A DNA stretch of 32,154 nt, from assembly GCA_027579435.1 (NCBI GenBank), contig JANBPK010001560.1:1-32154 (forward strand), given 5' to 3'. The notes under the pieces are model-generated. The model was given only the letters and a program-made list of their open reading frames with translations, ran no database searches and was not told the origin of the DNA. Positions 1-10,269 of the stretch are shown piece after piece (position 1 is the first letter of the stretch; each line of letters opens with the position of its first letter). Source of the stretch: Candolleomyces eurysporus (taxonomy: Eukaryota; Basidiomycota; Agaricomycetes; Agaricales; Psathyrellaceae). Position numbers and translations under genes: made by a program.

Positions 1-651
1 TCGCTATTTATGTCTTTTCGTGTGTCCCAGTAATCTGGTTCTCGCTGCATACCTTATGCATAACGCTTATCATTGTTCCTTTCTCGGGCTGTACCACAAT
101 TTAACCTCGTTCTGCCCGGTGGTTGAATTGCTACGGTCCATTAATCGCGGCTCCATCTTTTTCTTTACATAACCGTTCACGACATGTGCCATTTGCGTCC
201 ACCCGTCTTTCATTTGACTTAAAACCTGATTGGCATTTGTATGTGTGCGTCTCGAACCTGACTTTGCGCTTGACAGGTGGACAGGAGAAATCGATGGGAA
301 TGGAAAGTCTGGGCTGTTCCCTGCGTCTTACGCCAAACTTGTGTGAACGTTCGACCCGACCACAAGTAGCATTGAGGTTTTGGAAATAGGTGCGTGACAA
401 ATATCCCTGCTACGTTGCTTACAACTTTGATACTTTTTGTAGAAGCTCGTGACTTGTCTTTGAGATACAAGTGTATAAATAATCGGGCGTCTAATAGTAT
501 ACCACTCTTTGTCAATCGTGCGACTGCCTCGTCTAGAGGCCTCCAGCTTTGTGGTTTTTCAGGGACTCCCGACATCGCTTGGCTCTAAGCCCTTTGAGCA
601 TCATTAATTACAGCATCTCAGACAGAAAATTCGGATGTACGCACCTAGCAA
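1..651. other. Intergenic, no gene recognised
   Basis: Short overlapping ORFs occur on both strands (for example 123-389 + and 219-575 -), but none has a recognisable domain, plausible splice structure or coding-like composition. The right end is the 3' flank of the minus-strand F-box gene that stops at 652. I see nothing else to annotate here. Confidence 0.5.
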
Positions 652-2106
652 TTAACCACTGAGTCTTCGACCACGGGCGTATTCCATTGAAGTGGACATA
701 CTACCGCAGTAAAACAAGTGGGCGTTCTCCAAACGCGCGCATTGCACGGCTCCTGGTAGGCTGACTGCGTCACCTTTCTCAGAGGCCGGCCACCTGCTGG
801 GATGCTCCACAAAATCAGTGAACGCTTTTTTTATCTCCCCAATTATTGAGCTGCTCAAACTGACAGAGAGAGAGATAAGGTTGGGAAGGATTGGGTTATC
901 GTCGTTCGACGTTTGGACCAACATCCTTTGAAGCAATAATAGAGAGTGCCAGAAGGGCCTCGATGGCAAATGCATTTCCAGGCTTTCCAGAGTGGTGAGG
1001 AGCTGTAAAAGTTGTACACAAACCGAGAGTAGCTTGGGCGTGTATTCTAGTCGGATATGCTTGATCTTGCAGTCTGACTGAGCGATGAGCCGTCCAACAG
1101 CGGTGGAGAGGGAGAGAGAGATATCAAGATCTAAATCGTTGATCGAGCTGATGAAGCTCAACGAGGTGAGGGAAGGGAGGCTTAGATTCTGGAGACAATC
1201 CCTTGTCGCTCGATTGTCATGTACTGCGAGGGTCGTCAAGGTGCGATTGAATACGGGGAAGGAAGAGACTGTTTTGGAAAAGTTGAAATCAAACAATTCC
1301 GAGTGACGGTAGCGGTCCAAAACTTTGAGGGACTTGAGGTTGGTGGCTTGTGCAAGGGTATGGTAGTAAAATGTTGGTAGGATTTCGTCTTTCCAATTGA
1401 TAAGTGCGTCAATCTCCAAGCGACGCAGTTTCTTTGGGTTGACAAATCCCTCGACTAATTGGTAGGCATTGGGAATCTGACGAAGAGAGATCTTCAGTTC
1501 GCGAAGATTCGGCGCAATCGTTGCGAACGGAAGACGAATGAATTCTTGCAAACGGACGTCTCGTGCTTCTATCTCCAATTGCTGCAGCGCCTCCCAGGGG
1601 GATGACCCATCTTCCCTCAAAGCCTCTCCAACAGCAGAAAAAAGGGAGTTGAGCCAGAGCCCGGTGTCAGCATGACCAATTTCCGGGTCAGCGACAAGTT
1701 TGAGGTGAAGGCTATGCCACCTTGTGGTCCGGATCAGGAAGGAGGTAAGAGCGGGAAGCTCTTCGGGAATTGGATGAGTAGGAGTCATGGTGAGCTTGAG
1801 CGTTAAAGGGAGAGTCCCTGCTCGCTTAAACCATCGTTGAAGGTGTGGCACGAGTCCTTCGGACCTCGCCCCAGAGGTTGGGCTATAGGTGGAACAGCGA
1901 TAATTCGTCCAGAATCGTGGATGCGAGTAAACAGTGTCTCGCCATTTGCGGCAGACGATCGCGAGGTCTAGAAGAATATGTGATTCGAGCTCGTCGTTTT
2001 GCGCGACAAATTGGAGTATAATTGCTAGAGTTTCGGGAGGGATAAGAGAAATGAGAGTGGGTAAGTGCTCGAGAGCTTGAGGAGAACCCTGAGAGCCCAC
2101 GTTCAT
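652..2106 (-). CDS. F-box/LRR-type protein, copy A
   Basis: Single-exon gene of 484 aa. Residues about 20-70 form an F-box: the SLIPPETLAII opening, the LAIVCRKWRD core and the HPRFWTNY end are the usual pattern in agaricomycete F-box proteins. The remaining roughly 400 residues are leucine-rich with irregular LRR-like segments (NLRELKISL, LRRLEIDALI, LTTLAVHD, LESLEMHL). F-box proteins link substrates to SKP1-CUL1 ubiquitin ligases; the LRR-like part would choose the substrate, which is unknown here. The neighbour at 2552-4018 is a clear paralogue in the same orientation, alignable from the F-box to the shared C-terminal motif CARLENAHLF, so this is a tandem duplication. The first ATG fits the paralogue's start region (NVGSQG against DVGPQG). 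Such families are expanded and variable in agaricomycetes, so no one-to-one symbol is given. Confidence 0.9.
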   Translation of the reverse strand: MNVGSQGSPQALEHLPTLISLIPPETLAIILQFVAQNDELESHILLDLAIVCRKWRDTVYSHPRFWTNYRCSTYSPTSGARSEGLVPHLQRWFKRAGTLPLTLKLTMTPTHPIPEELPALTSFLIRTTRWHSLHLKLVADPEIGHADTGLWLNSLFSAVGEALREDGSSPWEALQQLEIEARDVRLQEFIRLPFATIAPNLRELKISLRQIPNAYQLVEGFVNPKKLRRLEIDALINWKDEILPTFYYHTLAQATNLKSLKVLDRYRHSELFDFNFSKTVSSFPVFNRTLTTLAVHDNRATRDCLQNLSLPSLTSLSFISSINDLDLDISLSLSTAVGRLIAQSDCKIKHIRLEYTPKLLSVCVQLLQLLTTLESLEMHLPSRPFWHSLLLLQRMLVQTSNDDNPILPNLISLSVSLSSSIIGEIKKAFTDFVEHPSRWPASEKGDAVSLPGAVQCARLENAHLFYCGSMSTSMEYARGRRLSG

Positions 2107-2551
2107 GGTGGTGGATGATCAAAGAGAGTTGATGTGATATGGGGAGTGTCATGGGGTGCCAATCACCAAGTGTTATCCACGCTCTCAGAGAAAGGTCACT
2201 AAGAACGAAAAGGAGGAAGAAAAACACCTCTATCAGAACATAAACTCAAGAAGCTTTGGTACCAAGCGCTGAGCTGCAGAGACATTTCTTCTGAAGATTT
2301 ATCGACTGGAATTTCCTCCGTCGTCCAAGTTGTAGCAGGGACTACAGCTCGAAACAGTGATACGTTCCCGCTTACAATTTCACTATATACATAATCCGAC
2401 ATATTAATGGTAAACCTCTCTCTGTCAATCGTACCACCACCTCATCCATAAGGCTCCACTTTTCTCTTTCAGAGACGCCCGTTGTCGGCTCCAGACCCTT
2501 CAACAGCAGCATTCCAGACATGAGATTCGGTTTTACTTCGGTTGCCCACAT
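2107..2551. promoter_or_regulatory. Spacer between the tandem F-box genes (promoter of copy A)
   Basis: 445 bp with no supported gene. It must carry the promoter of copy A (minus strand) and the 3' flank of copy B. A TATA-like run (tatata within cactatatacat, near 2384) lies about 280 bp upstream of the copy A start. No other element stands out. Confidence 0.35.
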
Positions 2552-4018
2552 CTAAGAACCGACCACTCTTCGACCACGAGCGTATAAGCATTCCAATGAA
2601 GTGGATACAGCACCACAGCCAAACAGGTGGGCGTTCTCCAAACGCGCACAGACTGGGGCATCTTCCGACGCTACAGGCCACCTCCTGGGATGCTCCACGA
2701 ATTCAGCGAACGCTTCTTTTATTTCCCGAGATACTGGGCCGCTCAACTCGACACAGAGAGAGATAAGGCTGGGAAGAAGTGGGCTAATGGGTTTCAAAGT
2801 TTTGACCAGCATCATTCTTAACAACGTTGAAAGGTACCAGGAGGGGTTCGATGGTAAATGCAGCTCTAGGCTTTCCACGGTGGTGAGGAGCCGTAGAAAT
2901 GCAAATAAGTGCGATTGTAGCTTGAGCGTGTTTTCCAGTCGGACGTGCTTGATCTTGCAGTCTGACTGAGCGATGAGTCGTCGAACAATGGTAGCGAGGT
3001 AGGGAGAGAACTCACGACCCAGCCCGCTGGTCGGGCTGATGAGGGTCAATGAGGTGAGGGAGGGGAGGCTTAGATTCTGTAGACAATCTCTCGTCGCTCG
3101 ATCGTCATGTACCGCGAGCTTGGTCAAGGTGAGATTGGATACGGGGAAGGAGGACACTGTTCCGGAAAAGTTGAAACTAGACGATAACGAGTCACAGCCG
3201 TAGTCCAGAACTTTGGCAGACTCGAGGTTGGCGGCTTGTGCGAGGGTATGGTACCAAAACGTTGGTAGGACGTCGTCTTTCCAGGTGATCCGTGCGTTGA
3301 TCTCCAAACGACGCAGTTTCTTTGGGTTGATGAATCCCTCGACCATTTGGTAGGAATTGAGAATTCTATGAAACGAGATCTTCAGTTCGCACAGATTCGG
3401 CGCGATCTTTGCGAACGGAAGATGAATAAATTCTTGCAAACAGACGTCTCGTGCTTCTATATCCAATTTCTGCAGCGTCTCCCAACAGGATGAACCCTCC
3501 GTTCTCAAAACCCCTCCAACGGCAGAAAGAAGGGAGTTGAGCCAGGCCCAGGTATCAGCAGGACCACTTCCCGGGATAGCGACAAGTTTGAGGTGAAGGC
3601 TACGCCACGTTGTGGTCTCGATCAGGAAGGAGGTAAGAGCAGGAAGCTCTTCGGGAGTTGGGTGAGTAGGTGTCATGGTGAGCTTGAACGTTAGAGGGAG
3701 GACTCCCGCTCGCTCGAACCGACGCTTCAGGTGTGGAACGAGGTTCGTGGATCTCTGAATGTTGTTTGGGTTACTTGTAGAGCAGCGATACTCCGTCCAG
3801 AACTGTGGATGCGAGTAGATTGCGTCTCGCCATTCGCGGCAGACGACCGCAAGATCTAGTGGAATATGGGAGTTGTACTCGTTGCTTTGGACGAAGATTT
3901 GGAATATAATGGCCAGAGTTTCAGGGGGAAGTATAGAGATGGAAGGTGATGAGGGTCGCCCTAGTGAATGAGAGAAACCCTGAGGGCCAACATCGTGGCT
4001 CATGGCGGTAATGGTCAA
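2552..4018 (-). CDS. F-box/LRR-type protein, copy B
   Basis: Single-exon paralogue of the gene at 652-2106, 488 aa as drawn. The F-box spans residues about 29-79 (ISILPPETLAII, LAVVCREWRD, HPQFWTEYRCS) and is followed by the same LRR-like body (NLCELKISF, LRRLEINARI, LTKLAVHDDRATRD, VESLELHL) and the same C-terminal CARLENAHLF motif. The second ATG (4003, MSHDVGPQGF) matches the start of copy A better than the first ATG (4018), so the true protein may begin there. Expected role: substrate receptor of an SCF ubiquitin ligase, target unknown. Substitutions are spread over the LRR-like part while the F-box is best kept, as expected for recently duplicated and diverging receptors. No stops or frameshifts, so both copies look functional. 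Confidence 0.9.
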   Translation of the reverse strand: MTITAMSHDVGPQGFSHSLGRPSSPSISILPPETLAIIFQIFVQSNEYNSHIPLDLAVVCREWRDAIYSHPQFWTEYRCSTSNPNNIQRSTNLVPHLKRRFERAGVLPLTFKLTMTPTHPTPEELPALTSFLIETTTWRSLHLKLVAIPGSGPADTWAWLNSLLSAVGGVLRTEGSSCWETLQKLDIEARDVCLQEFIHLPFAKIAPNLCELKISFHRILNSYQMVEGFINPKKLRRLEINARITWKDDVLPTFWYHTLAQAANLESAKVLDYGCDSLSSSFNFSGTVSSFPVSNLTLTKLAVHDDRATRDCLQNLSLPSLTSLTLISPTSGLGREFSPYLATIVRRLIAQSDCKIKHVRLENTLKLQSHLFAFLRLLTTVESLELHLPSNPSWYLSTLLRMMLVKTLKPISPLLPSLISLCVELSGPVSREIKEAFAEFVEHPRRWPVASEDAPVCARLENAHLFGCGAVSTSLECLYARGRRVVGS

Positions 4019-4494
4019 GGATCGAAATATTGATGCGGCAGGCTTTGGGGAACCTTATAGCGCCACCTCAAGGGATAGTCTGAGGACACTCCTGAAACCT
4101 GGACACCCACTAAGTCCGGGTTTCAAGTTGTATATCGCTTTTCGGGTGAGGCTACCCTTTTGTTCCCGCTGAATGGACGCTTGAAACCTGCGAATGATTT
4201 ATTATGACTGTTTCAGAGAGAGCTATTATAAGGGCCTCACGAAAGTCAAGAGCGCTGTGGATATGAAAAGCTTATAGAGACACAGGCCTACGAGGTATAA
4301 AATCCTCAATCCTGAGCCACGTTTTCTCGCCAACGGTCTAAGCGGCGCTTCTGGCTATAAATAGTGACACGTTCACAGCACGTGGCGTTAACCCGCAGGC
4401 CGAGTTAGGCCTAGCTTTTGGCGACCATCCTTTCTGGTTTGCTCAGACCCCCATGCTCTGCTGAACTATTTAGCCATCTATCGCTCTAACGACC
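4019..4494. promoter_or_regulatory. Divergent promoter, F-box copy B / UAA transporter
   Basis: 476-bp spacer between divergently oriented genes. A good TATA box, tataaata at 4356-4363, lies about 130 bp upstream of the transporter ATG at 4495 and suits the plus-strand gene. Nothing else recognised. Confidence 0.45.
4356..4363 (+). promoter_or_regulatory. TATA box, UAA transporter
   Basis: tataaata, 131 bp before the transporter ATG. Position and sequence fit a fungal core promoter; assignment is inferred. Confidence 0.4.
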
Positions 4495-5920
4495 ATGCTA
4501 TCGTACCTCACATCCTGGGCAACGACTCTTTCTCTTGTATTCGGTGGCTGCTGTGCCAATGCACTAACCCTAGAACAGCTAACGCTCACATACCCAAACT
4601 TTGGGTCTCTAATCACTTTTCTGCAATTCTTACTGATTGCTCTGCATGGATTACCTGGCCATATTATGTGGACGAGGTTCGGACCTTGGCTAAGGCCAAG
4701 AAAGATTTCTCTCTTGCCATACCTTGGCCAGGTCGTGCTGTTCTACTTCATCTCGCTGCTGAACAACGCAGCGTTCGGGTATCGGATTCCGATGCCAGTG
4801 CACATTATATTTCGGAGTGGAGGATTGGTAGTGAGCATGCTATTTGGGTGGTTGATTTCAAGGAAGAGGTGCGTACGACATGTTCTAGCCTTTGAGTGTA
4901 GCTGATGAAATTTCCAGGTATAATATTACCCAGGTCTTGTCGGTGATGCTTGTTACGGTCGGAGTGGCCTTGACCACCCTCTCTGCATCTCAGCCGAGCA
5001 GCTCGAAGTCTTCTGTCTCGTCTGATCTCCGTACATACATCACGGGTATTGGGATACTGTCCCTCGCGCTCGTCCTGTCTGGCTTCCTGGGCCTATTACA
5101 GGAATGGACGTACAAGACATACGGAGGGCCGTCCACCACATCCGGAACTGACAATAGACCAGCATGGCGAGAGTCCATGTTCTATCTGCACTTCCTCGGC
5201 CTACCTCTCTTTGTACCTCTCCTCCCTGAAATAAAGGAACAAATCGCAGCTATCAATCACGGCGCTGCACGAGCAGAAACCTCCATCACACTCCCCACAC
5301 TTTCCCCCACCTTGGTCTCCTTCTTCCCTTCAATAGGCGGTAGCATGCCGCCCATTCCACCTCCCTTTCAACTTCCATCCCTCGACTTTATCATCCCACC
5401 GACATTCAGGAACAACACTTTCGCGTATCTCAGCTCAGCACCCACCGCAGAAGCGACGACGAAAGACGTCGTCACACTCACGCTATCGCTTCCCAAACCA
5501 TACCTTCCCCTCCTCTCGAACACGCTCACGCAGCTCCTGTGCGTAGCCGGAGTACACAGGCTCACAACACGCGTTAGCAATCTCACTGTTACGCTCATCC
5601 TCGTTGTCCGCAAAGCCGTCAGTTTGGTGATCAGCCTCAAGGGACGTGCGTTGTGGGAGGAGCTGACGCGGTACTCGGGAGTTCAGACCTTCATGCAAGA
5701 GCACCAGCTGGCTGATGTAGACTGGACGAGCGCTGCGTGGTTCTTGAAGGTCGCGCTGGGTGTGGAGGAGGAGGATGGGAGTGCAGGGAAGAAGAGAGCG
5801 GTGCCCGAGGTGGATGAAGGGATGCTGTGGACGGGTGCTGCGCTTGTCCTCTTGGGGACTCTTGGGTATACGATTGGAACAGGCTTCCGGTCGTCGAAGG
5901 GCAAGGCCAAGAAAGAGTAG
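4495..5920 (+). CDS. YEA4: UAA-family nucleotide-sugar transporter (SLC35B4/YEA4-like)
   Basis: Two exons, 4495-4868 and 4918-5920, joined across a 49-bp intron (GTGCGT...TTCCAG) inside an Arg codon; 458 aa. Multi-pass membrane protein. Diagnostic stretches are NNAAFGYRIPMPVHIIFRSG, then SMLFGWLISRKRYNITQ and LVTVGVALTTLSASQ, which match the conserved core of UDP-GlcNAc/UDP-xylose transporters of the ER/Golgi (animal SLC35B4, yeast Yea4). Later TM segments include GIGILSLALVLSGFLGLLQE and RVSNLTVTLILVVRKAVSL. The protein is longer than yeast Yea4 (about 340 aa) because of a Pro/Ser-rich loop of roughly 110 residues before the VSNLTVTL helix and an acidic loop before the last TM. Likely role: supply of activated sugars for chitin and glycan synthesis in the secretory pathway. 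Substrate is inferred from the subfamily. Convergent with ERG2, 210 bp away. Confidence 0.9.
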
Positions 5921-6130
5921 AAGGGTTGATCTACACGGTTTTGTAATCATCTGTTGTTAGAACTAGAGTCCCTTTCGACTGTGTATCGCACTGTGTCTTC
6001 CTAGGAGTACTTGGTTAATCTGCTGTTCGGACTCTCAGTAGTTTTGGGTTTCAGCATCCATTAGCATTATTCTAGGACGTGATTATCGTATCTAGTGTGT
6101 AAATATCATAATCATAAGTTATATATCTTC

Positions 6131-6947
6131 TTAGATTTTACCAATGAAGAGGTTGGCAATCATCTCTCTCGCAGTGATACGGGCAGTGTGGTAGAAAGTG
6201 GGGAAGTCGAGAGTGGATGTGATGGTGTCAGCCAAGCCGAAAGGCAGCATGGGTGGGATCCATCCTATTAAAAGTCGTCAGAGATGTTTTAAATATTTGA
6301 CGAGACTCCCAACGTACCTCGAGCATACTCGAGAGCGAAGCAACCCTCGTGCATCTTGTATTGCTTGACATGTCCTCGGGGAAGGTGGTGCACGGAACCA
6401 GCAGGGTATCGTTCAAGCTCCAAAGCGCCAGGGTAAAAGGCCCATTGCTCTCCGACGAGGATGTTGAAGTAGTCGTCCGCGGTGTGCATACCGGTGTGAC
6501 CTTCGGTACCCAGAGGAGTGCCGAAAATGATCAAGTATTCGGTGATGCTAGCATGGATGATGTACATGGCACCCATCGCACCACCAGCATTGTTGAACAC
6601 CCATTCGTTCACGTCGGGGTTGATGCGAATTTGAGAAGGGGAATAGGTCTGTGTGAGGTTCGTGACGATGTGGTTGATCATTCCGGCGGTGTCGTTGGGG
6701 TTGGCAGTAATGGCCGCCTGAGCGAGTTCATGCAAGGCTTTGGGCTCAAAGACATACCACCGATCCTGGAGAATAATTAGTGATACTCAATGGCATGACA
6801 CATAGCAAAACTCACCTTGATGGTATCGAGGTAGCGGTATACTGCGACGAGAACGCCGAGTACCGTCAGGCGCGTTATCCAGCGCATGATGCAGCTCGAG
6901 GACTGCTTGGAGTCGTTGGACGTGGACGACGACTTTTTGGAGGCCAT
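6131..6947 (-). CDS. ERG2: C-8 sterol isomerase
   Basis: Three exons on the minus strand: 6947-6816, 6765-6318 and 6264-6131, with introns of 50 bp (GTGAGT...CTCCAG) and 53 bp (GTACGT...AATAG); 237 aa, the usual ERG2 size. It moves the ergosterol B-ring double bond from delta-8 to delta-7 in the ER membrane. A basic, Ser-rich N-terminus is followed by one TM helix (about residues 23-40, [18 protein letters not shown]), as in ERG2 and the related sigma-1 receptor. Family motifs follow: [55 protein letters not shown], then [12 protein letters not shown] and [21 protein letters not shown]. The C-terminus ends in [18 protein letters not shown]. No lesions. It shares a divergent promoter region with the cyclin at 7583. 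Confidence 0.97.
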
Positions 6948-7582
6948 GGCCAGGGATGATGGTGGAAGGAAGACAAGAGAGACCTGACAGATTTGCTGGC
7001 CTATGTATGTTGCATTTTTCCGAGTCCTCGTACGACTCTTCCTGACTTACGCGATCACGGGCGCCGGACAAGCGCGCTTGGTGATGGCGGCTGTCACGTG
7101 CTGGGCGCCTGGAGAGCGGCGGGAAGAGCGCTGATGGACGTCATCGTTTTCTTTTTCATACCACCATCACGACGCTAAATGGCTGTCAGGCATTCCGTCG
7201 AACCCAATAACGCGGCCAGGACAAAGAATCCGAGAAACAGGGAGTGCCCGCAATGTCGATCGAATTTTGTTTGTCTGTATATTTCAACCCCTTTCACCGA
7301 TCGAAGGGTACAAAACCACGCCCGGTAGGCTGGGATCGTATCCTTTCTCCTCTCCAATCTAATCCCCTTCCAACACATTTCCTTTCATCTCAGAGCCTGC
7401 CGTCGTGCTCGATTCTCGACCTTGAACGAGGACAGAGAAAGGACCGCCGCTGAGGCAACCCTCCTCCTGCTTGCTTGACTGCTCGACTCACACAGAAACT
7501 ATCTCACCACTCTCGATAGCGCTTTGAGGACGCCTCNGGGATATATACTTTGGGATCTACTCTCTGGACGTGCTCGCCCTTG
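6948..7582. promoter_or_regulatory. Divergent promoter, ERG2 / PCL-like cyclin
   Basis: 635 bp between two divergently transcribed genes. Visible motifs: a perfect E-box CACGTG at 7095-7100; ACGCG cores at about 7049 and 7212, resembling the MluI-type box bound by SBF/MBF in G1/S promoters; a CT-rich tract before the cyclin ATG (about 7340-7500); and tatata at 7542-7547. In yeast, PCL1/PCL2 are SBF targets, so the ACGCG cores are plausible, but core motifs this short also occur by chance. An undetermined base is at 7537. Confidence 0.4.
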
Positions 7583-9735
7583 ATGGCTTCTTATCCCCAT
7601 ACCGCCGTTGCTGGGGAATCCACTGCCCTTTCAATGCCTCTCCCTCCCGCTCGCTCGCTTGCCCCTTTCGAACGAAGACATCCGGCCTCACTCCTTCCCA
7701 TCTCTGCGCACGACCCACGTCTCGTTCATCTCGTGGGGAGGCGAGTGACAATGGAGATGATCGAGTACATTGCTCGCAGGGCATCCGCTGTTATCCGCAT
7801 CGAAGGGGAGCTAGAGCCAGGAATCCCAGCTCCTCCACCTGCAGAAGGAGACGCCTCCTCCGGTGGTACGCTGAAACCAGAACTGGCATCCGAGACCGCC
7901 ATCCCCACCCCGCCTAATACCCCTCAACGGCCAAAGGTCACCTTCAAAGACGCCCACCAGCAACGCCCAGAACCACCAAAGCCGGGCACGTCCAGCGCAG
8001 TATCATCAACTACAGGCGCACCGCTCATTACCTTGAACAATTTCATTCTACGTCTTGTCAAGTGCTCCAATGTCCAAGTCGGAACCCTCTTAACGACCCT
8101 GGTTTATCTCGAGCGATTGAGAACAAAGTTGCCTACCATGGCCAAAGGTATCTGTCCTGTCGTCTTCTGCTGTCGGCGTTTCACTCATTTTTGACTCCTC
8201 TTTGTGTTTCAGGAATGGCTTGTACTCGCCATCGAGTCTTTCTCGCGACCCTGATCGTCACCGCCAAATACCTCAACGATTCGTCGCCCAAGAATATTCA
8301 CTGGGCCAGCTATGCCGTCCTCTTCGACGTCGCCGAGGTTAACCTGATGGAAAAACAACTTCTCTATCTTCTCGACTACGATCTTCGATTTGACGAGGAC
8401 GAAATCCTCCGGACGTTCAAACCTTTCCTCGCCCAAGTTCCCGAGAACGCGGGTGCGACTAGAGCCGAGGCCGTCAACAGGGTGTCCAAGGCGGGAAGAG
8501 CGAGAATTGCTCAGGCTCAGGCTCAAGCGAAGCTTCAGGTTGTTGAGCGTGACTCTGAGAAGAAGTCCATCCTCACGCCTCCTCCCTCCGTCAGCGCGGA
8601 GAAGAAAACCCCCGACGAACGTGAAAAGTTGATCCCACCCCAACACTCTTCCGGATCCTCGTCTTCTTGTACCTCTTCGGCCTCTTCCGCTGCCGCGGTC
8701 TTGACAAATGCCGTGAGGGTCATTGCCAGGCGCTTGTCGTCTGCTCATTTGGCTTCTTCGACTTCGACTTCCTCCACCTCTTCGAATGCCATCCCGCCCC
8801 CGGTCCCGAATCCCCCGCAGATGTACAAGTACAGCGCACTCTCTACCGACTCCTCATCGACTGATGGTGGCCCATCTGGTTCATCCCATTCCAGTATGGG
8901 TTCATCTCATGAGACGACCGCTCTCGTTTCCGACAACACCGACTCCTCTTCAGGATCTTCTGACGAGTGGTTCAGTGATGAGGATAGAGAAGAGGTGGCG
9001 CCGAATATGAATGTGCGGGTGGCCACCTCGAGCTCGGGTACGGGTATAGCGACTCGATTTGCGCAAGACATCGCCCAGGAGTTGTACCCGATGCAGGAGG
9101 AGAAGGAGAAGGTTATGCTGCTTCAAGCCGCCACGAAGTCGTCTTCTGGGTTGAGCAGGAATACTACGATTAAACCTATGCCGGTTCGGAGCAGTCGCCC
9201 CAAGGCTGTCCAGAAGGCCCTGATGGGCCATCTCAATGACGCACAGAGGACTCCCCTGAAGCGCCACAACCTGGCCGCTGTCATGGTTCACGGGGAACAG
9301 ATGTCCAAGGCCCAACCTTCCCCGATCTACGCTTCTGGGATGAATACCAGCTCGACGATGCCCCACCTTTCCGCCGGCTCTTCCATATCCCTTACTTCTT
9401 CGGCCGCATCTTCGACGACCAACCTTCTAAGCTCCTCCTCGACGGCGCAAGGGTTCTCCTCATCCGTTTCTTCTACCTCGAGGATCATCTATGGTCACGG
9501 TGGCTCGGGGAACGATAACACTCCGACGCGTAGACCTGTTGGCAGGGTACGATCCGGTACTGTAACTGGTGCGACGTCATCTATTGGGAAGTCAAACATG
9601 GACTTTTCCAATGGGAGCTCAACGCTGGCTCGATCGACTGGAGGTTTCNTTGAGTCGCATGTGGGGTGGACTGAAGACTCAGGCCGGGAATCATCAATCC
9701 TCAAACCAGACCTCACTCCTCCTCTAGGACTGTGA
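7583..9735 (+). CDS. PHO85-type (PCL-like) cyclin with long Ser-rich tail
   Basis: Two exons, 7583-8147 and 8213-9735, with a 65-bp intron (GTATCT...TTTCAG) inside a Gly codon; about 695 aa. The ATG at 7583 (MASYPHTAV) is the first real ATG; the frame opens slightly upstream without an ATG. The N-terminal region has LVHLVGRRVTMEMIEYIA, and the cyclin box covers about residues 149-265: LNNFILRLVKCSNVQVGTLL, TLVYLERLRTKLP, HRVFLATLIVTAKYLND, then NLMEKQLLYLLDYDLRFDE. This is the Pcl/Pho85 cyclin pattern, expected to bind and direct a CDK5-like kinase in the cell cycle or nutrient signalling. The rest is a long low-complexity Ser/Thr tail, probably phosphorylated. An n at 9649 lies about 28 codons before the stop. 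Counted as a base, the protein ends ...TPPLGL; if it is a spurious insertion, the C-terminus becomes a different tail ending ...SLLL a few bases earlier. Confidence 0.9.
8148..8212 (+). other. Intron in the PCL-like cyclin gene
   Basis: 65 bp, GTATCT donor and TTTCAG acceptor, phase 1. Removing it joins RTKLPTMAKG to MACTRHRVF and restores an uninterrupted cyclin box, which is what decides this gene model. Confidence 0.85.
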
Positions 9736-10269
9736 AGGCTTGACGATGCAGACACGATCTCGATCGATCGTCCGAGGACGGCTTCTACTGCAGAAACCGG
9801 GTACGAATGAATGCGCATTATCTTTTCTATTTCTCCCTTCCTTTTGATTACATCTTCCTTTGTGCCTTCTGGCTTTTCGTTTTCCTTCCCATCCCGCTCC
9901 TTCCATCTCCTCCCTTTTCCATGTTTCCCTGACAATCTATTACGGTTCAGAGAATTATCTGACCTATGCTCCCTATCTTCATCCATTTGTTCTCTCTATG
10001 ACATTTTTCTTCGTTTCTCCTTCAAGATCTGTTTAACTGCACAACTACCCCATCCTTATTTCCCTTCTCTCACTAGCACATCGCCATTCTACTTCTACGC
10101 ACATCAGACCTATGCATACAGANTTGTTCTATCATTATTCGTTTCCACTTTCAAGATGTACTCCACTCGTCGTCTGTATACCCATAGACTACTAGAGTAT
10201 GTAGCACGACACTCCTGTGTATGTACACCCTGCCGTACCCTACGACCACATAACGACATTTGTCTTTGC
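9736..10269. other. Intergenic, 3' region of the cyclin
   Basis: Pyrimidine-rich sequence downstream of the cyclin stop, with an n at 10123. A plus-strand ORF through 9811-10467 is a low-complexity product of the CT-rich tract (Ser/Phe/Leu/Pro) and runs antisense over the NmrA pseudogene, so it is not taken as a gene. Likely 3' UTR plus terminator of the cyclin gene and 3' flank of the pseudogene. Confidence 0.4.

Noticed and set aside
8209..8748. 179-codon minus-strand ORF opposite the cyclin
   Set aside because: Antisense shadow of the cyclin box and tail; Arg/Gly-rich artefact of sense-strand codon use.
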